From: Kitasatospora azatica KCTC 9699
Lineage (GTDB): Bacteria > Actinomycetota > Actinomycetes > Streptomycetales > Streptomycetaceae
NCBI RefSeq assembly: GCF_000744785.1
Contig: NZ_JQMO01000003.1
Location: 868,001-932,000 of the forward strand
Direction: 5' to 3'
Length of the DNA: 64,000 bases
Part shown: positions 55,699-62,795 of the stretch, piece after piece
Layout of the letters: each line of letters begins with the position of its first letter
Position numbering within the stretch: the stretch's first letter is position 1
Made by a program: the position numbers and the translations under genes
The notes under the pieces: model-generated
Database searches by the model: none
What the model saw: only the letters and a program-made list of their open reading frames with translations
What the model was told of the DNA's origin: nothing

Positions 55699-57261
55699 AT
55701 GCTGCTGGCCGACCTCGCCCGGACCTCGCAGGAGGTTGCCGCCACCTCCGCCCGCTCGCGCAAGACCGCGCTGCTGGCCGAGCTGCTGGGACGACTACGG
55801 GGAGCCACCGAGTCCACCGAGGCGCCCGTGGTGGTCACCTACCTGGCCGGACGGCTGCCGCAGGGCCGGATCGGGGTCGGCTGGACCAGCTTCGCGCAGC
55901 CCGTCCAGCCTGCCGGCCGACCCACGCTGACCGTCCGTCAGGTGGACGCCGCACTCACCGCGATCGCCGCCGTCAGGGGCCCCGGCGCCCAGGCCGAGCG
56001 CCGCGCCCGGCTGACCGAGCTGCTGGCCGCCGCAACCGCGCCCGAGCAGGAGTTCCTGATCCGGCTGATCGGCGGCGAGGTCCGCCAGGGCGCACTGGAC
56101 GCCGTGGCGGTGGACGCGCTGGCCGCCGCCGGCGGCGCCGAGCCGGCGCAGGTGCGTCGAGCGGTGATGCTCGGCGGCACGCTGGGCGCGGTGGCCGAGG
56201 CGCTGCTCGGCCACGGACCGGACGCGCTGGCCGAGTTCCGGCTGACCGTCGGCCGGCCGGTGCTGCCGATGCTCGCGCACACCGCCAAGAGCGTCGAGGA
56301 GGCCTTGGACCGGCTCGGCCCGTGCGTGGTGGACGAGAAGCTGGACGGCATCCGGATCCAGGTGCACCGCGACGGCCCCGAGGTCCACGTCCACACCCGC
56401 ACCCTGGAGGAGATCACCGACCGCCTCCCCGAGGTGGTCGCGGCCGCCCGCGCGCTGCCGGCCCGGCAACTGGTGCTGGACGGCGAGGTGATCGCCCTGG
56501 ACGCCGACGGCCGGGCGCTGCCGTTCCAGCAGACGGCCGGTCGGGTCGGCTCGCGGCTGGATGTCCCCGGCGCCACCGAGTCGCTGCCCCTAACGCCCGT
56601 CTTCTTCGACCTGCTCGCGGTGGACGGCCGCGAGCTGCTCGATCTGCCGACCGCCGAGCGGCACGCCGAGCTGGCCCGGCTGGTGCCCGAGCCGCTGCGG
56701 GTCCGGCGGCTGCCGGTGCCCGACCCCGCCGATCCGGCCGCCCGGCGCGCCGCCGCCGCGTTCACCGCCGAGGCACTGGCGCGCGGCCAGGAGGGCGTGG
56801 TGGTCAAGGCGCTGGACGCCGGCTACACGGCCGGCCGGCGCGGCGCCTCCTGGTTGAAGGTCAAGCCGGTGCACACCCTGGACCTGGTGGTGCTGGCCGC
56901 CGAGTGGGGACACGGCCGCCGGTCCGGACGGCTGTCCAACCTGCACCTCGGCGCCCGGCAGCCGGACGGCTCCTTCGCGATGCTCGGCAAGACCTTCAAG
57001 GGCCTGACCGACGCGCTGCTCGGCTGGCAGACCGAGCGGCTGGACGAGCTGGCCGTCGAGCGGCCCGCCTGGGGCGTGCGGGTGCGGCCCGAGCTGGTGG
57101 TGGAGATCGCCTTCGACGGGGTGCAGCGCTCGACCCGCTATCCGGCCGGGGTCACCCTCCGGTTCGCCCGGGTGCTGCGCTACCGCGAGGACAAGCCGGC
57201 GACCGCGGCCGACACCGTCGAAACCGTGCGTGCTTTCCTGCCAGCTGAAATATCTGACTAG
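55699..57261 (+). CDS. ATP-dependent DNA ligase (LigB type)
   Basis: DNA ligase of 520 aa. An N-terminal helical DNA-binding domain (about 1-200, with RLIGGEVRQGALDAV) precedes the core: motif I VVDEKLDGIRIQVH (Lys about 212), RTLEEITDRLP, motif III VLDGEVIALDADGRALPFQQ, FFDLLAVDG, motif IV GQEGVVVKALDAGY, motif V WLKVKPVHTLDLVVL and an OB domain ending FARVLRYREDK. This is the third ligase-type nucleotidyltransferase activity of the region, with the 47949 ligase; a general repair role is expected. ATG at 55699. Confidence 0.93.
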   Translation: MLLADLARTSQEVAATSARSRKTALLAELLGRLRGATESTEAPVVVTYLAGRLPQGRIGVGWTSFAQPVQPAGRPTLTVRQVDAALTAIAAVRGPGAQAERRARLTELLAAATAPEQEFLIRLIGGEVRQGALDAVAVDALAAAGGAEPAQVRRAVMLGGTLGAVAEALLGHGPDALAEFRLTVGRPVLPMLAHTAKSVEEALDRLGPCVVDEKLDGIRIQVHRDGPEVHVHTRTLEEITDRLPEVVAAARALPARQLVLDGEVIALDADGRALPFQQTAGRVGSRLDVPGATESLPLTPVFFDLLAVDGRELLDLPTAERHAELARLVPEPLRVRRLPVPDPADPAARRAAAAFTAEALARGQEGVVVKALDAGYTAGRRGASWLKVKPVHTLDLVVLAAEWGHGRRSGRLSNLHLGARQPDGSFAMLGKTFKGLTDALLGWQTERLDELAVERPAWGVRVRPELVVEIAFDGVQRSTRYPAGVTLRFARVLRYREDKPATAADTVETVRAFLPAEISD

Positions 57262-57283
57262 TCAGTCACTGTTCTCTCAGATA
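57251..57283. promoter_or_regulatory. Palindromic operator-like site before the oxidoreductase-MarR pair
   Basis: Outer arms TATCTGA (57251-57257) and TCAGATA (57277-57283) flank the perfect palindrome CTGACTAGTCAG (57254-57265). It overlaps the end of the DNA ligase gene and lies 50 bp before the NAD(P)-binding protein gene; candidate MarR site. Confidence 0.5.
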
Positions 57284-57332
57284 ACGATCCGTGCCAGGAG
57301 AACGCAGACCAGGAGAAGGAAGGAACCACCCC

Positions 57333-57983
57333 ATGTCCAAGATCGCCGTCTTCGGAGCCAACGGCACCATCGGCAGCCGCATCGTCCGCGAGGCACTGAA
57401 CCGTGGGCACCAGGTCACCGCCGTGGTCCGCGACCCTGCCAAGATCACCGAGCAGCACCCGTCACTGACTGTGGTCAAGGGCGACGTGTTGGAGCCGGTC
57501 TCCGTCCGCGCCGCCGCCACCGGACAGGACGTGCTGGTCAGCGCCGTCGGCGGCGGCGACGGCCCGGGCCACCTGGCCACCATCGAGCCCGCCGCCCGGT
57601 CCCTGGTGACCGGCCTGCGCGAGCTCGGCGACCAGGCACCGCGACTGATCGCGGTCGGCGGCGCCGGCTCGCTGCGCACCCCGGACGGCAAGCAGGTCTG
57701 GGACGCACCCGGGCTGCCCGACTGGCTGCTGCAGATCATGCACGCGCACGGCGACGCCCTCGACTACTACCGCACCGTCAGTGACCTGGCCTGGACCAGC
57801 CTCAGCCCGGCCGCCATGATCGAGACCGGCGAGCGGACCGGTCACTACCGCACCTCGCTGGAGGAGCTGGTCGCCGCCGACGACGGCACCAGCCACATCA
57901 CCGCCGAGGACTACGCGGTGGCCGTACTGGACGAGATCGAGCAGCCCCAGCACCTGGGCGAGCGCTTCGCCTGCGGCTACTGA
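57333..57983 (+). CDS. NAD(P)-binding (atypical SDR/NmrA-like) protein
   Basis: Protein of 216 aa with an N-terminal Rossmann motif IAVFGANGTIGSRIVREALNRGH, then TAVVRDP and VLVSAVGGGDG, typical of atypical SDR/NAD(P)H-binding proteins often called quinone or flavin reductase-like. The conserved YRTVSDLAWTSLSPAAMIE and YAVAVLDEIEQPQH end block are present. Followed 2 bp later by a MarR regulator, so the pair likely responds to a small electrophile or redox-active compound. Confidence 0.88.
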   Translation: MSKIAVFGANGTIGSRIVREALNRGHQVTAVVRDPAKITEQHPSLTVVKGDVLEPVSVRAAATGQDVLVSAVGGGDGPGHLATIEPAARSLVTGLRELGDQAPRLIAVGGAGSLRTPDGKQVWDAPGLPDWLLQIMHAHGDALDYYRTVSDLAWTSLSPAAMIETGERTGHYRTSLEELVAADDGTSHITAEDYAVAVLDEIEQPQHLGERFACGY

Positions 57984-57985
57984 CG

Positions 57986-58510
57986 GTGGCCGGGACCACG
58001 CCCGATCCGCTGGCGCAGCCGGTCGCTCTTCCCGCCCCGACCACGTGTGACGGCCCGCCCGACGATCCCCGGCTCAGGGCGGTCGGGGTGCTGCTCACCA
58101 CCGCCTCCCTGATGGAGCGTCTGCTGGGCGCCGCGATCCAGCGCGAGGCCGGCATCAGCCACTCGATGTTCGAGGTGCTGCTGATCCTGTCCGAGCGCCC
58201 GGACGGCACGCCGATGAGCCGGCTCTCCGGCGGCCTGGTGCTGACCAGCGGCGGCACCACCCGGCTGATCGACCGGATGGTGCAGGCCCGACTGGTCACC
58301 CGGGAGCCCTCCGCGGACGACCGCCGGGTGCAGCTGGTCTTCACCACCGAACACGGTCGACGCACGCTGGCCACCGCGGCCGCGGCCCACACCCGGGAGA
58401 CCGACCGACTGCTGCATGCCGCGCTCTCGCCCGCGGAGGCCGCAGCCATGGTGGACGCCCTGGACCGGCTCGGCCGCCAGGCCCGCGCCGAACTCCCGCC
58501 ACTGCGTTGA
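57986..58510 (+). CDS. MarR family transcriptional regulator
   Basis: MarR regulator of 174 aa. After a variable N-terminus, the winged helix is visible: HSMFEVLLILSERPDGTPMSRLSGGLVLTSGGTTRLIDRMVQARLVTREPSADDRRVQLVF, here shown by its parts (MSRLSGG, TSGGTTRLIDRM, SADDRRV). Start is GTG at 57986. Likely autoregulates with the preceding oxidoreductase through the palindrome at 57251-57283. Its stop codon lies in the first unit of an 18-bp tandem repeat. Confidence 0.9.
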   Translation: MAGTTPDPLAQPVALPAPTTCDGPPDDPRLRAVGVLLTTASLMERLLGAAIQREAGISHSMFEVLLILSERPDGTPMSRLSGGLVLTSGGTTRLIDRMVQARLVTREPSADDRRVQLVFTTEHGRRTLATAAAAHTRETDRLLHAALSPAEAAAMVDALDRLGRQARAELPPLR

Positions 58511-58572
58511 GGTTCAGGACTGCGTTGAGGTTCAGGACTGCGTTGAGGTTCACGACTGCGTTGGGCTTCAGG
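58501..58572. repeat. 18-bp tandem repeat at the end of the MarR gene
   Basis: Four head-to-tail copies of ACTGCGTTGAGGTTCAGG (the third and fourth each with one or two changes) run from the last codons of the MarR gene into the end of the Rv1733c-like gene. Confidence 0.8.
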
Positions 58573-59236
58573 CCGCCGGGTTGCCCGGTCGGCCGTGCAG
58601 CCGCCCGGACCAGTGCGGTTCGACGGCCGCCCAGCCCTCGGCCCAGCGCCGGTCCACCCGGCGGTCGAGGCTGCGCCGGCGCAGTAGGTACAGGGCCTGC
58701 AGCCCCAGACTCAGCACCAGCAGGCCGCCGGCGCCCATGCCGAGCGAGAGCAGGGCCAGAGCGGCGGCGCTCTGCGGTGGATCGGCGATCTCGCCACGGT
58801 CGGTGACCCAGATCGGCAGGCCCTGGCCGAGGTCGACCGGGCGCGGCAGGTCGAAGCGCCCGACCATGGTGTGTCCGTCCGGATAGGTCCAGGCCACCCG
58901 GACCAGCTCGCCGGTGTGGTAGTGGGTGGCGACGCCGGTGGCCCCCGGACCGGCCCGGCCGAGTACGGCGGCCTGGACCAGGTGCAGTCTGGCCGCCTCG
59001 GCCCGGGCCCGGGCGGGCGCGGTGGCCACGCCGTGCCCGGCCAGGACACCGTTGACCAGCAGCGCGAGGATCAGGCCGAGGCGGAGCAGCAGTCGGGCCC
59101 GGCTGCGGGCGCGGTCCACCGGCCGCCAGAGCGGGCCCATGCCGTGGCCGAACGCGCCGCGCAGCAGTCGCCGTTCAGGTCTGCCGTGGCCAGGCTGAGA
59201 GGGTCGCCGCACGGCCGCCTCCCTCCCATGCCACAC
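58568..59236 (-). CDS. Rv1733c-like membrane protein
   Basis: Protein of about 222 aa with two membrane helices (LLLRLGLILALLVNGVLAG and ALALLSLGMGAGGLLVLSLGLQALYLL) flanking an exported loop of about 80 residues with GVATHYHTGELVRVAWTYPDG and WVTDRGEI, as in the Rv1733c family. A basic cytosolic tail with WAEGWAAVEPHW ends it. Function unknown. GTG at 59234-59236 is used; a start at the internal ATG near MGPLWRPV is possible. The 3' end reaches into the 18-bp repeat. Confidence 0.8.
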   Translation of the reverse strand: MWHGREAAVRRPSQPGHGRPERRLLRGAFGHGMGPLWRPVDRARSRARLLLRLGLILALLVNGVLAGHGVATAPARARAEAARLHLVQAAVLGRAGPGATGVATHYHTGELVRVAWTYPDGHTMVGRFDLPRPVDLGQGLPIWVTDRGEIADPPQSAAALALLSLGMGAGGLLVLSLGLQALYLLRRRSLDRRVDRRWAEGWAAVEPHWSGRLHGRPGNPAA

Positions 59237-59328
59237 CGATGATCCGACGATAACTCAGGAGCGGGCCCCGCAGAACAAGGGATTTGGACCAGAACAAGGG
59301 TCTTGGACCGGCCGGCCTGCACCGGCCC

Positions 59329-60093
59329 TCAGTCCTGTGCAGCGGCCTGGTAGACGCCGAAGGGAGCGCCCTGCGGGTCGCGCAGGACCGCGATCCGCCG
59401 GACGCCCCCGATGTCGGTCGGCGGCATCAGGGTGCCGGCACCGCGCCCGGTCGCCGTGCTGACGACGGCGTCCAGGTCCGCGACCGAGAAGTACGGCAGC
59501 CAGTGCGGCGCCACCTCACGCGGGAACTGCTCGCCCATCACCAGCATGCCGCCGAAGTCCGCGCCCTTGATGCCCCACTGGGTGTACCGCTCGCTCGGGT
59601 TGACGCTCCAGCCGAAGACCTTCGGGTAGAACTCGATGCACCCGGCCGCGTCCCGGGTGAGCAGCTCCACCCAGCCGAGCGAGCCCGGCTTGTTGAGGAC
59701 GGCGGCGCCGGGGAAGGCGCGGGCCTGCCAGAGCGCGAAGGCGGCGCCGCTGGGGTCGGTGGCGACGGCGAACCGGCCCAGGTCGAAGACCTCCATCGGC
59801 TGCATCAGCACCTTGCCGCCGGCCTGCTCGACCTTGCTCGCGGTCACATCGGCGTCCAGCACCGCGAAGGAGACGCTCCAGGCGGTGCGCTGCCCCTCGG
59901 CGTAGAGCGGGACCAGCGCGGCCACCGGCCCCTCGGGCAGCGAGAGCATGGTGTAGCCGCCGGCCTCGGGGCGCGGATCGGTCTCTGCCTGCCAGCCGAA
60001 GAGCTCGGTGTAGAAGGCGGTGGCGGCGGCCGCGTCGGAGGTGGCGAGCTCGACCCAGCAGGGCCCGCCGGTGACCAGCTTCTCGTTCTTCAC
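59329..60093 (-). CDS. VOC family (glyoxalase/bleomycin-resistance-like) protein
   Basis: Two-domain VOC protein of 254 aa, each half a beta-alpha-beta-beta-beta repeat: first WVELATSDAAAATAFYTELFGW .. ATDPSGAAFALWQ, second WVELLTRDAAGCIEFYPKVFGW .. LRDPQGAPFGVYQ. Resembles mycobacterial CFP30B-type proteins; the reaction is unknown. GTG at 60091-60093 was selected because GGGAG lies about eight bases upstream; the open frame extends far upstream without one. Confidence 0.88.
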   Translation of the reverse strand: MKNEKLVTGGPCWVELATSDAAAATAFYTELFGWQAETDPRPEAGGYTMLSLPEGPVAALVPLYAEGQRTAWSVSFAVLDADVTASKVEQAGGKVLMQPMEVFDLGRFAVATDPSGAAFALWQARAFPGAAVLNKPGSLGWVELLTRDAAGCIEFYPKVFGWSVNPSERYTQWGIKGADFGGMLVMGEQFPREVAPHWLPYFSVADLDAVVSTATGRGAGTLMPPTDIGGVRRIAVLRDPQGAPFGVYQAAAQD

Positions 60094-60209
60094 AGCGACA
60101 CTCCCACGGTGACACTCCCTCGGCGGACGACCGTCTCGCGGGACGCTACCGGCCGCCCGTGCGAACCGCAGCGCAGCGCGCCCGCCGGGCCGGGGGAATC
60201 GCGCGGAAT

Positions 60210-61166
60210 TCACCCGCCGGCCGCGCGGTTGATCCGCGCGCCCAGTTCGCGCAGGTGCTCGGCGAGCGCGGCCGGCTCCTCGACCTGGAACTCGCAGCCG
60301 AGCGCGAGCAGCCGGAAGGCCAGCCACTCCAGCGTGTCGGCGCTGGTCCGCACCCGGCAGCTGTCCTGGTCCACCGGCTCGACGGCCATTGGTGCGCCGC
60401 CCAGCCGGCGGGTCGCCTCGGCGGCCGGCAGCCGGAGCAGGGCGACCGCCTGGTGGGTCTCGGCACGCAGGCGCAGGCTGCGGGCCACGTAGGCGGCCGC
60501 GTCGGGGGCCGGCAGCTCGCGCGGCGCGACCCGGACACCGGTGGGCTGCGGGTCCGTCAGCCGGTCGACCCGGAAGATCCGCCAGTCCTCGCGGTCGTTG
60601 TCGAAGGCCACCAGGTACCAGCGCCGTCCGGTGGCGACCAGCCGGTGCGGTTCGACCAGGCGGCGGCTGCGCGCTCCGTCGCCGGCCTGGTAGCCGAAGC
60701 GCAGCCGCTCGGGCCCCGCCACCGCGCCGGCCAGCACCGCGAGCAGTTCGGGATCGACGCCGGGACCACCGCCGGGCAGCGGCACGGTGGCCGCGCCCAG
60801 CGCGGAGACCCGGCGGCGCAGCCGGGACGGCAGCACCTGCTCCAGTTTGGCCAGCGCCCGTACCGAGGCCTCCTCGATGCCGCTGACCGCGCTGCCGGCC
60901 GCCGTGCGCAGCCCGACCGCGATCGCCACCGCCTCCTCGTCCTCCAGCAGCAGCGGGGGCATCGCCTTGCCGGCCGCCAGCCGGTAGCCGCCGATCGCAC
61001 CCATGCTGGCCTGCACCGGGTAGCCGAGTTCGCGCAGCCGCTCGATGTCGCGCCGGATGGTGCGGGCGCTGACGCCGAGCCGTTCGGCCAGTTCGCTGCC
61101 CGGCCATTCGCGCGGGGTCTGCAGCAGGGAGAGCAGACTGAGCAGGCGGGCGGGGGTGTCGGTCAT
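60210..61166 (-). CDS. WYL-domain (YafY-type) transcriptional regulator
   Basis: Regulator of 318 aa. N-terminal HTH: TPARLLSLLSLLQTPREW, ELAERLGVSARTIRRDIERLRELGYPV (residues 25-51). WYL domain in the middle with the conserved RRWYLVAFDNDREDWRIFRVDRL and a C-terminal WCX domain. The ATG at 61164-61166. Divergent from a DHA2 drug exporter across a 90-bp gap with an inverted repeat, so it probably regulates that exporter. Confidence 0.9.
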   Translation of the reverse strand: MTDTPARLLSLLSLLQTPREWPGSELAERLGVSARTIRRDIERLRELGYPVQASMGAIGGYRLAAGKAMPPLLLEDEEAVAIAVGLRTAAGSAVSGIEEASVRALAKLEQVLPSRLRRRVSALGAATVPLPGGGPGVDPELLAVLAGAVAGPERLRFGYQAGDGARSRRLVEPHRLVATGRRWYLVAFDNDREDWRIFRVDRLTDPQPTGVRVAPRELPAPDAAAYVARSLRLRAETHQAVALLRLPAAEATRRLGGAPMAVEPVDQDSCRVRTSADTLEWLAFRLLALGCEFQVEEPAALAEHLRELGARINRAAGG

Positions 61167-61220
61167 GGGATCCAGGATGCCGGAGAACTGGGACAGGATC
61201 TGACCTACATGGCCTCTAGC

Positions 61221-61240
61221 CTCGTGCTCGTAGCCACGAG
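61221..61240. promoter_or_regulatory. Inverted repeat between the WYL regulator and exporter genes
   Basis: CTCGTG at 61221-61226 and CACGAG at 61235-61240, eight bases apart, in the 90-bp divergent promoter; flanked by CCTCT and AGAGG. Candidate regulator site. Confidence 0.5.
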
Positions 61241-61256
61241 AGAGGGAACAGAGACC

Positions 61257-62744
61257 ATGACCACCGCACCCGCAGCCGCCGATCGGCGGCGCTGGATCGC
61301 GCTCGCCATCGTGATGACGGCCTCCTTCATGGACCTGGTGGACGTCACCATCGTCAACATCGCCGTCCCGAGCATCCAGCGCGATCTGCACGCCTCGTTC
61401 AGCGCGATCCAGTGGGTCACCGGTGGCTATGCGCTGGCCTTCGCGATCGGCCTGATCACCGGTGGCCGTCTGGGCGACATCTACGGCCGCAAGCGGATCT
61501 TCCTGCTCGGCATCGGCGGGTTCACCGTGGCCTCCGCGCTCTGCGGACTGGCCGGCGACCCGTCCGTGCTGGTGGCCACCCGGGTGCTGCAGGGCGGCAC
61601 CGCCGCGCTGATGGTTCCTCAGGTACTGGCGATCATCCACACCTCCTTCCCGGCGCACGAGCGCGGCAAGGTCTTCGGGATGTTCGGCGCGGTGGTGGGC
61701 CTGGGCGCGGTCAGCGGGCCGTTGCTGGGCGCGCTGCTGACCGAGTGGGACCTGGCCGGTCTGCAGTGGCGGCCGATCTTCCTGATCAACCTGCCGGTCG
61801 GGCTGGTCGGCGCGCTGCTCGGCCGCCGGTTCATCGACGAGTCGCGGGCCGCGCAGAGCCTCAAGCTGGACCTGGTCGGCATGGCGCTGGCGGCGCTGGG
61901 CCTGCTGATGCTGCTCTACCCGCTGACCCAGGGCCGGGAGGCCGGCTGGCCGCTCTGGGGCTTCGTCTCGATGGGCCTGAGCGTGCCGGTGCTGGCGCTG
62001 TTCGTCCGGTACGAGAAGTACAAGGCGCGCAAGGACGGCTCGCCGCTGGTCGAGCTCTCGCTCTTCAGGGTGCGCAGCTTCGCGGCCGGCATCGGCGTGC
62101 AGCTGACCTTCGGTGTGACCTGCGGGATCTTCTTCCTGGTCTGGACCCTCTACATGCAGCTGGGCCTGGGCTGGAGCCCGCTGCGGGCCGGCACCACCGG
62201 GATCCCGTTCTCGCTGGCGGTCTCGGCGGCCGCGGGGATGTCGGTGCAGCAGCTGGTGCCGCGGTTCGGGCGCAAGGTGCTGCAGGCCGGCGCCCTGGTG
62301 ATGGCGCTGGGCGTGCTGCTCTACCTGTGGGAGGCCGACCGCTACGGCACCGGCATCCACTCCTGGCAGATGGCGCTGCCGCTGGTGGTGATGGGCGCCG
62401 GCATGGGTCTGATCGTGGCTCCGCTGACCGATGCGGTGCTCGGCGAGGTGCCCCGTGAGCACGCGGGTTCGGCCTCCGGTCTGATCAACACCACCCAGCA
62501 GCTGGGCAACGCACTGGGTCTGAGTCTGGTCTCGGTCACCTTCTTCACCGTGGTGGACGGCGCCGCGCCCGGGCAGCCGGCCGGGGTGGTCTTCGGCCAC
62601 GCCTTCAGCCACGCGCTCTGGTGGCTGGTCGGCGCCCTGGCGGTGGTCTTCCTGCTGATGTTCGCCCTGCCCGCCAAGGCGACGAGCCGTCAGGAGCCGG
62701 TCGAGCAGCCGGTCCTGGACCGGGAGCCCGAGCCGGTCGGCTGA
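61257..62744 (+). CDS. DHA2-family MFS multidrug exporter (EmrB/QacA type)
   Basis: Drug:proton antiporter of 495 aa with 14 helices. Motif 1 GRLGDIYGRKRIF between helices 2 and 3, the D1 region ASFMDLVDVTIVNIAVPSIQRDL in helix 1, and antiporter motif C in VGLGAVSGPLLGALL identify the DHA2 group. The substrate is unknown. ATG at 61257 with AGAGGG upstream. Divergent from the WYL regulator, which likely controls it. Confidence 0.92.
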   Translation: MTTAPAAADRRRWIALAIVMTASFMDLVDVTIVNIAVPSIQRDLHASFSAIQWVTGGYALAFAIGLITGGRLGDIYGRKRIFLLGIGGFTVASALCGLAGDPSVLVATRVLQGGTAALMVPQVLAIIHTSFPAHERGKVFGMFGAVVGLGAVSGPLLGALLTEWDLAGLQWRPIFLINLPVGLVGALLGRRFIDESRAAQSLKLDLVGMALAALGLLMLLYPLTQGREAGWPLWGFVSMGLSVPVLALFVRYEKYKARKDGSPLVELSLFRVRSFAAGIGVQLTFGVTCGIFFLVWTLYMQLGLGWSPLRAGTTGIPFSLAVSAAAGMSVQQLVPRFGRKVLQAGALVMALGVLLYLWEADRYGTGIHSWQMALPLVVMGAGMGLIVAPLTDAVLGEVPREHAGSASGLINTTQQLGNALGLSLVSVTFFTVVDGAAPGQPAGVVFGHAFSHALWWLVGALAVVFLLMFALPAKATSRQEPVEQPVLDREPEPVG

Positions 62745-62795
62745 TCCCCCTGCCCCCGCTGCACCCGCTGGACCGCGGCGCCGACCGGGCCCCGC

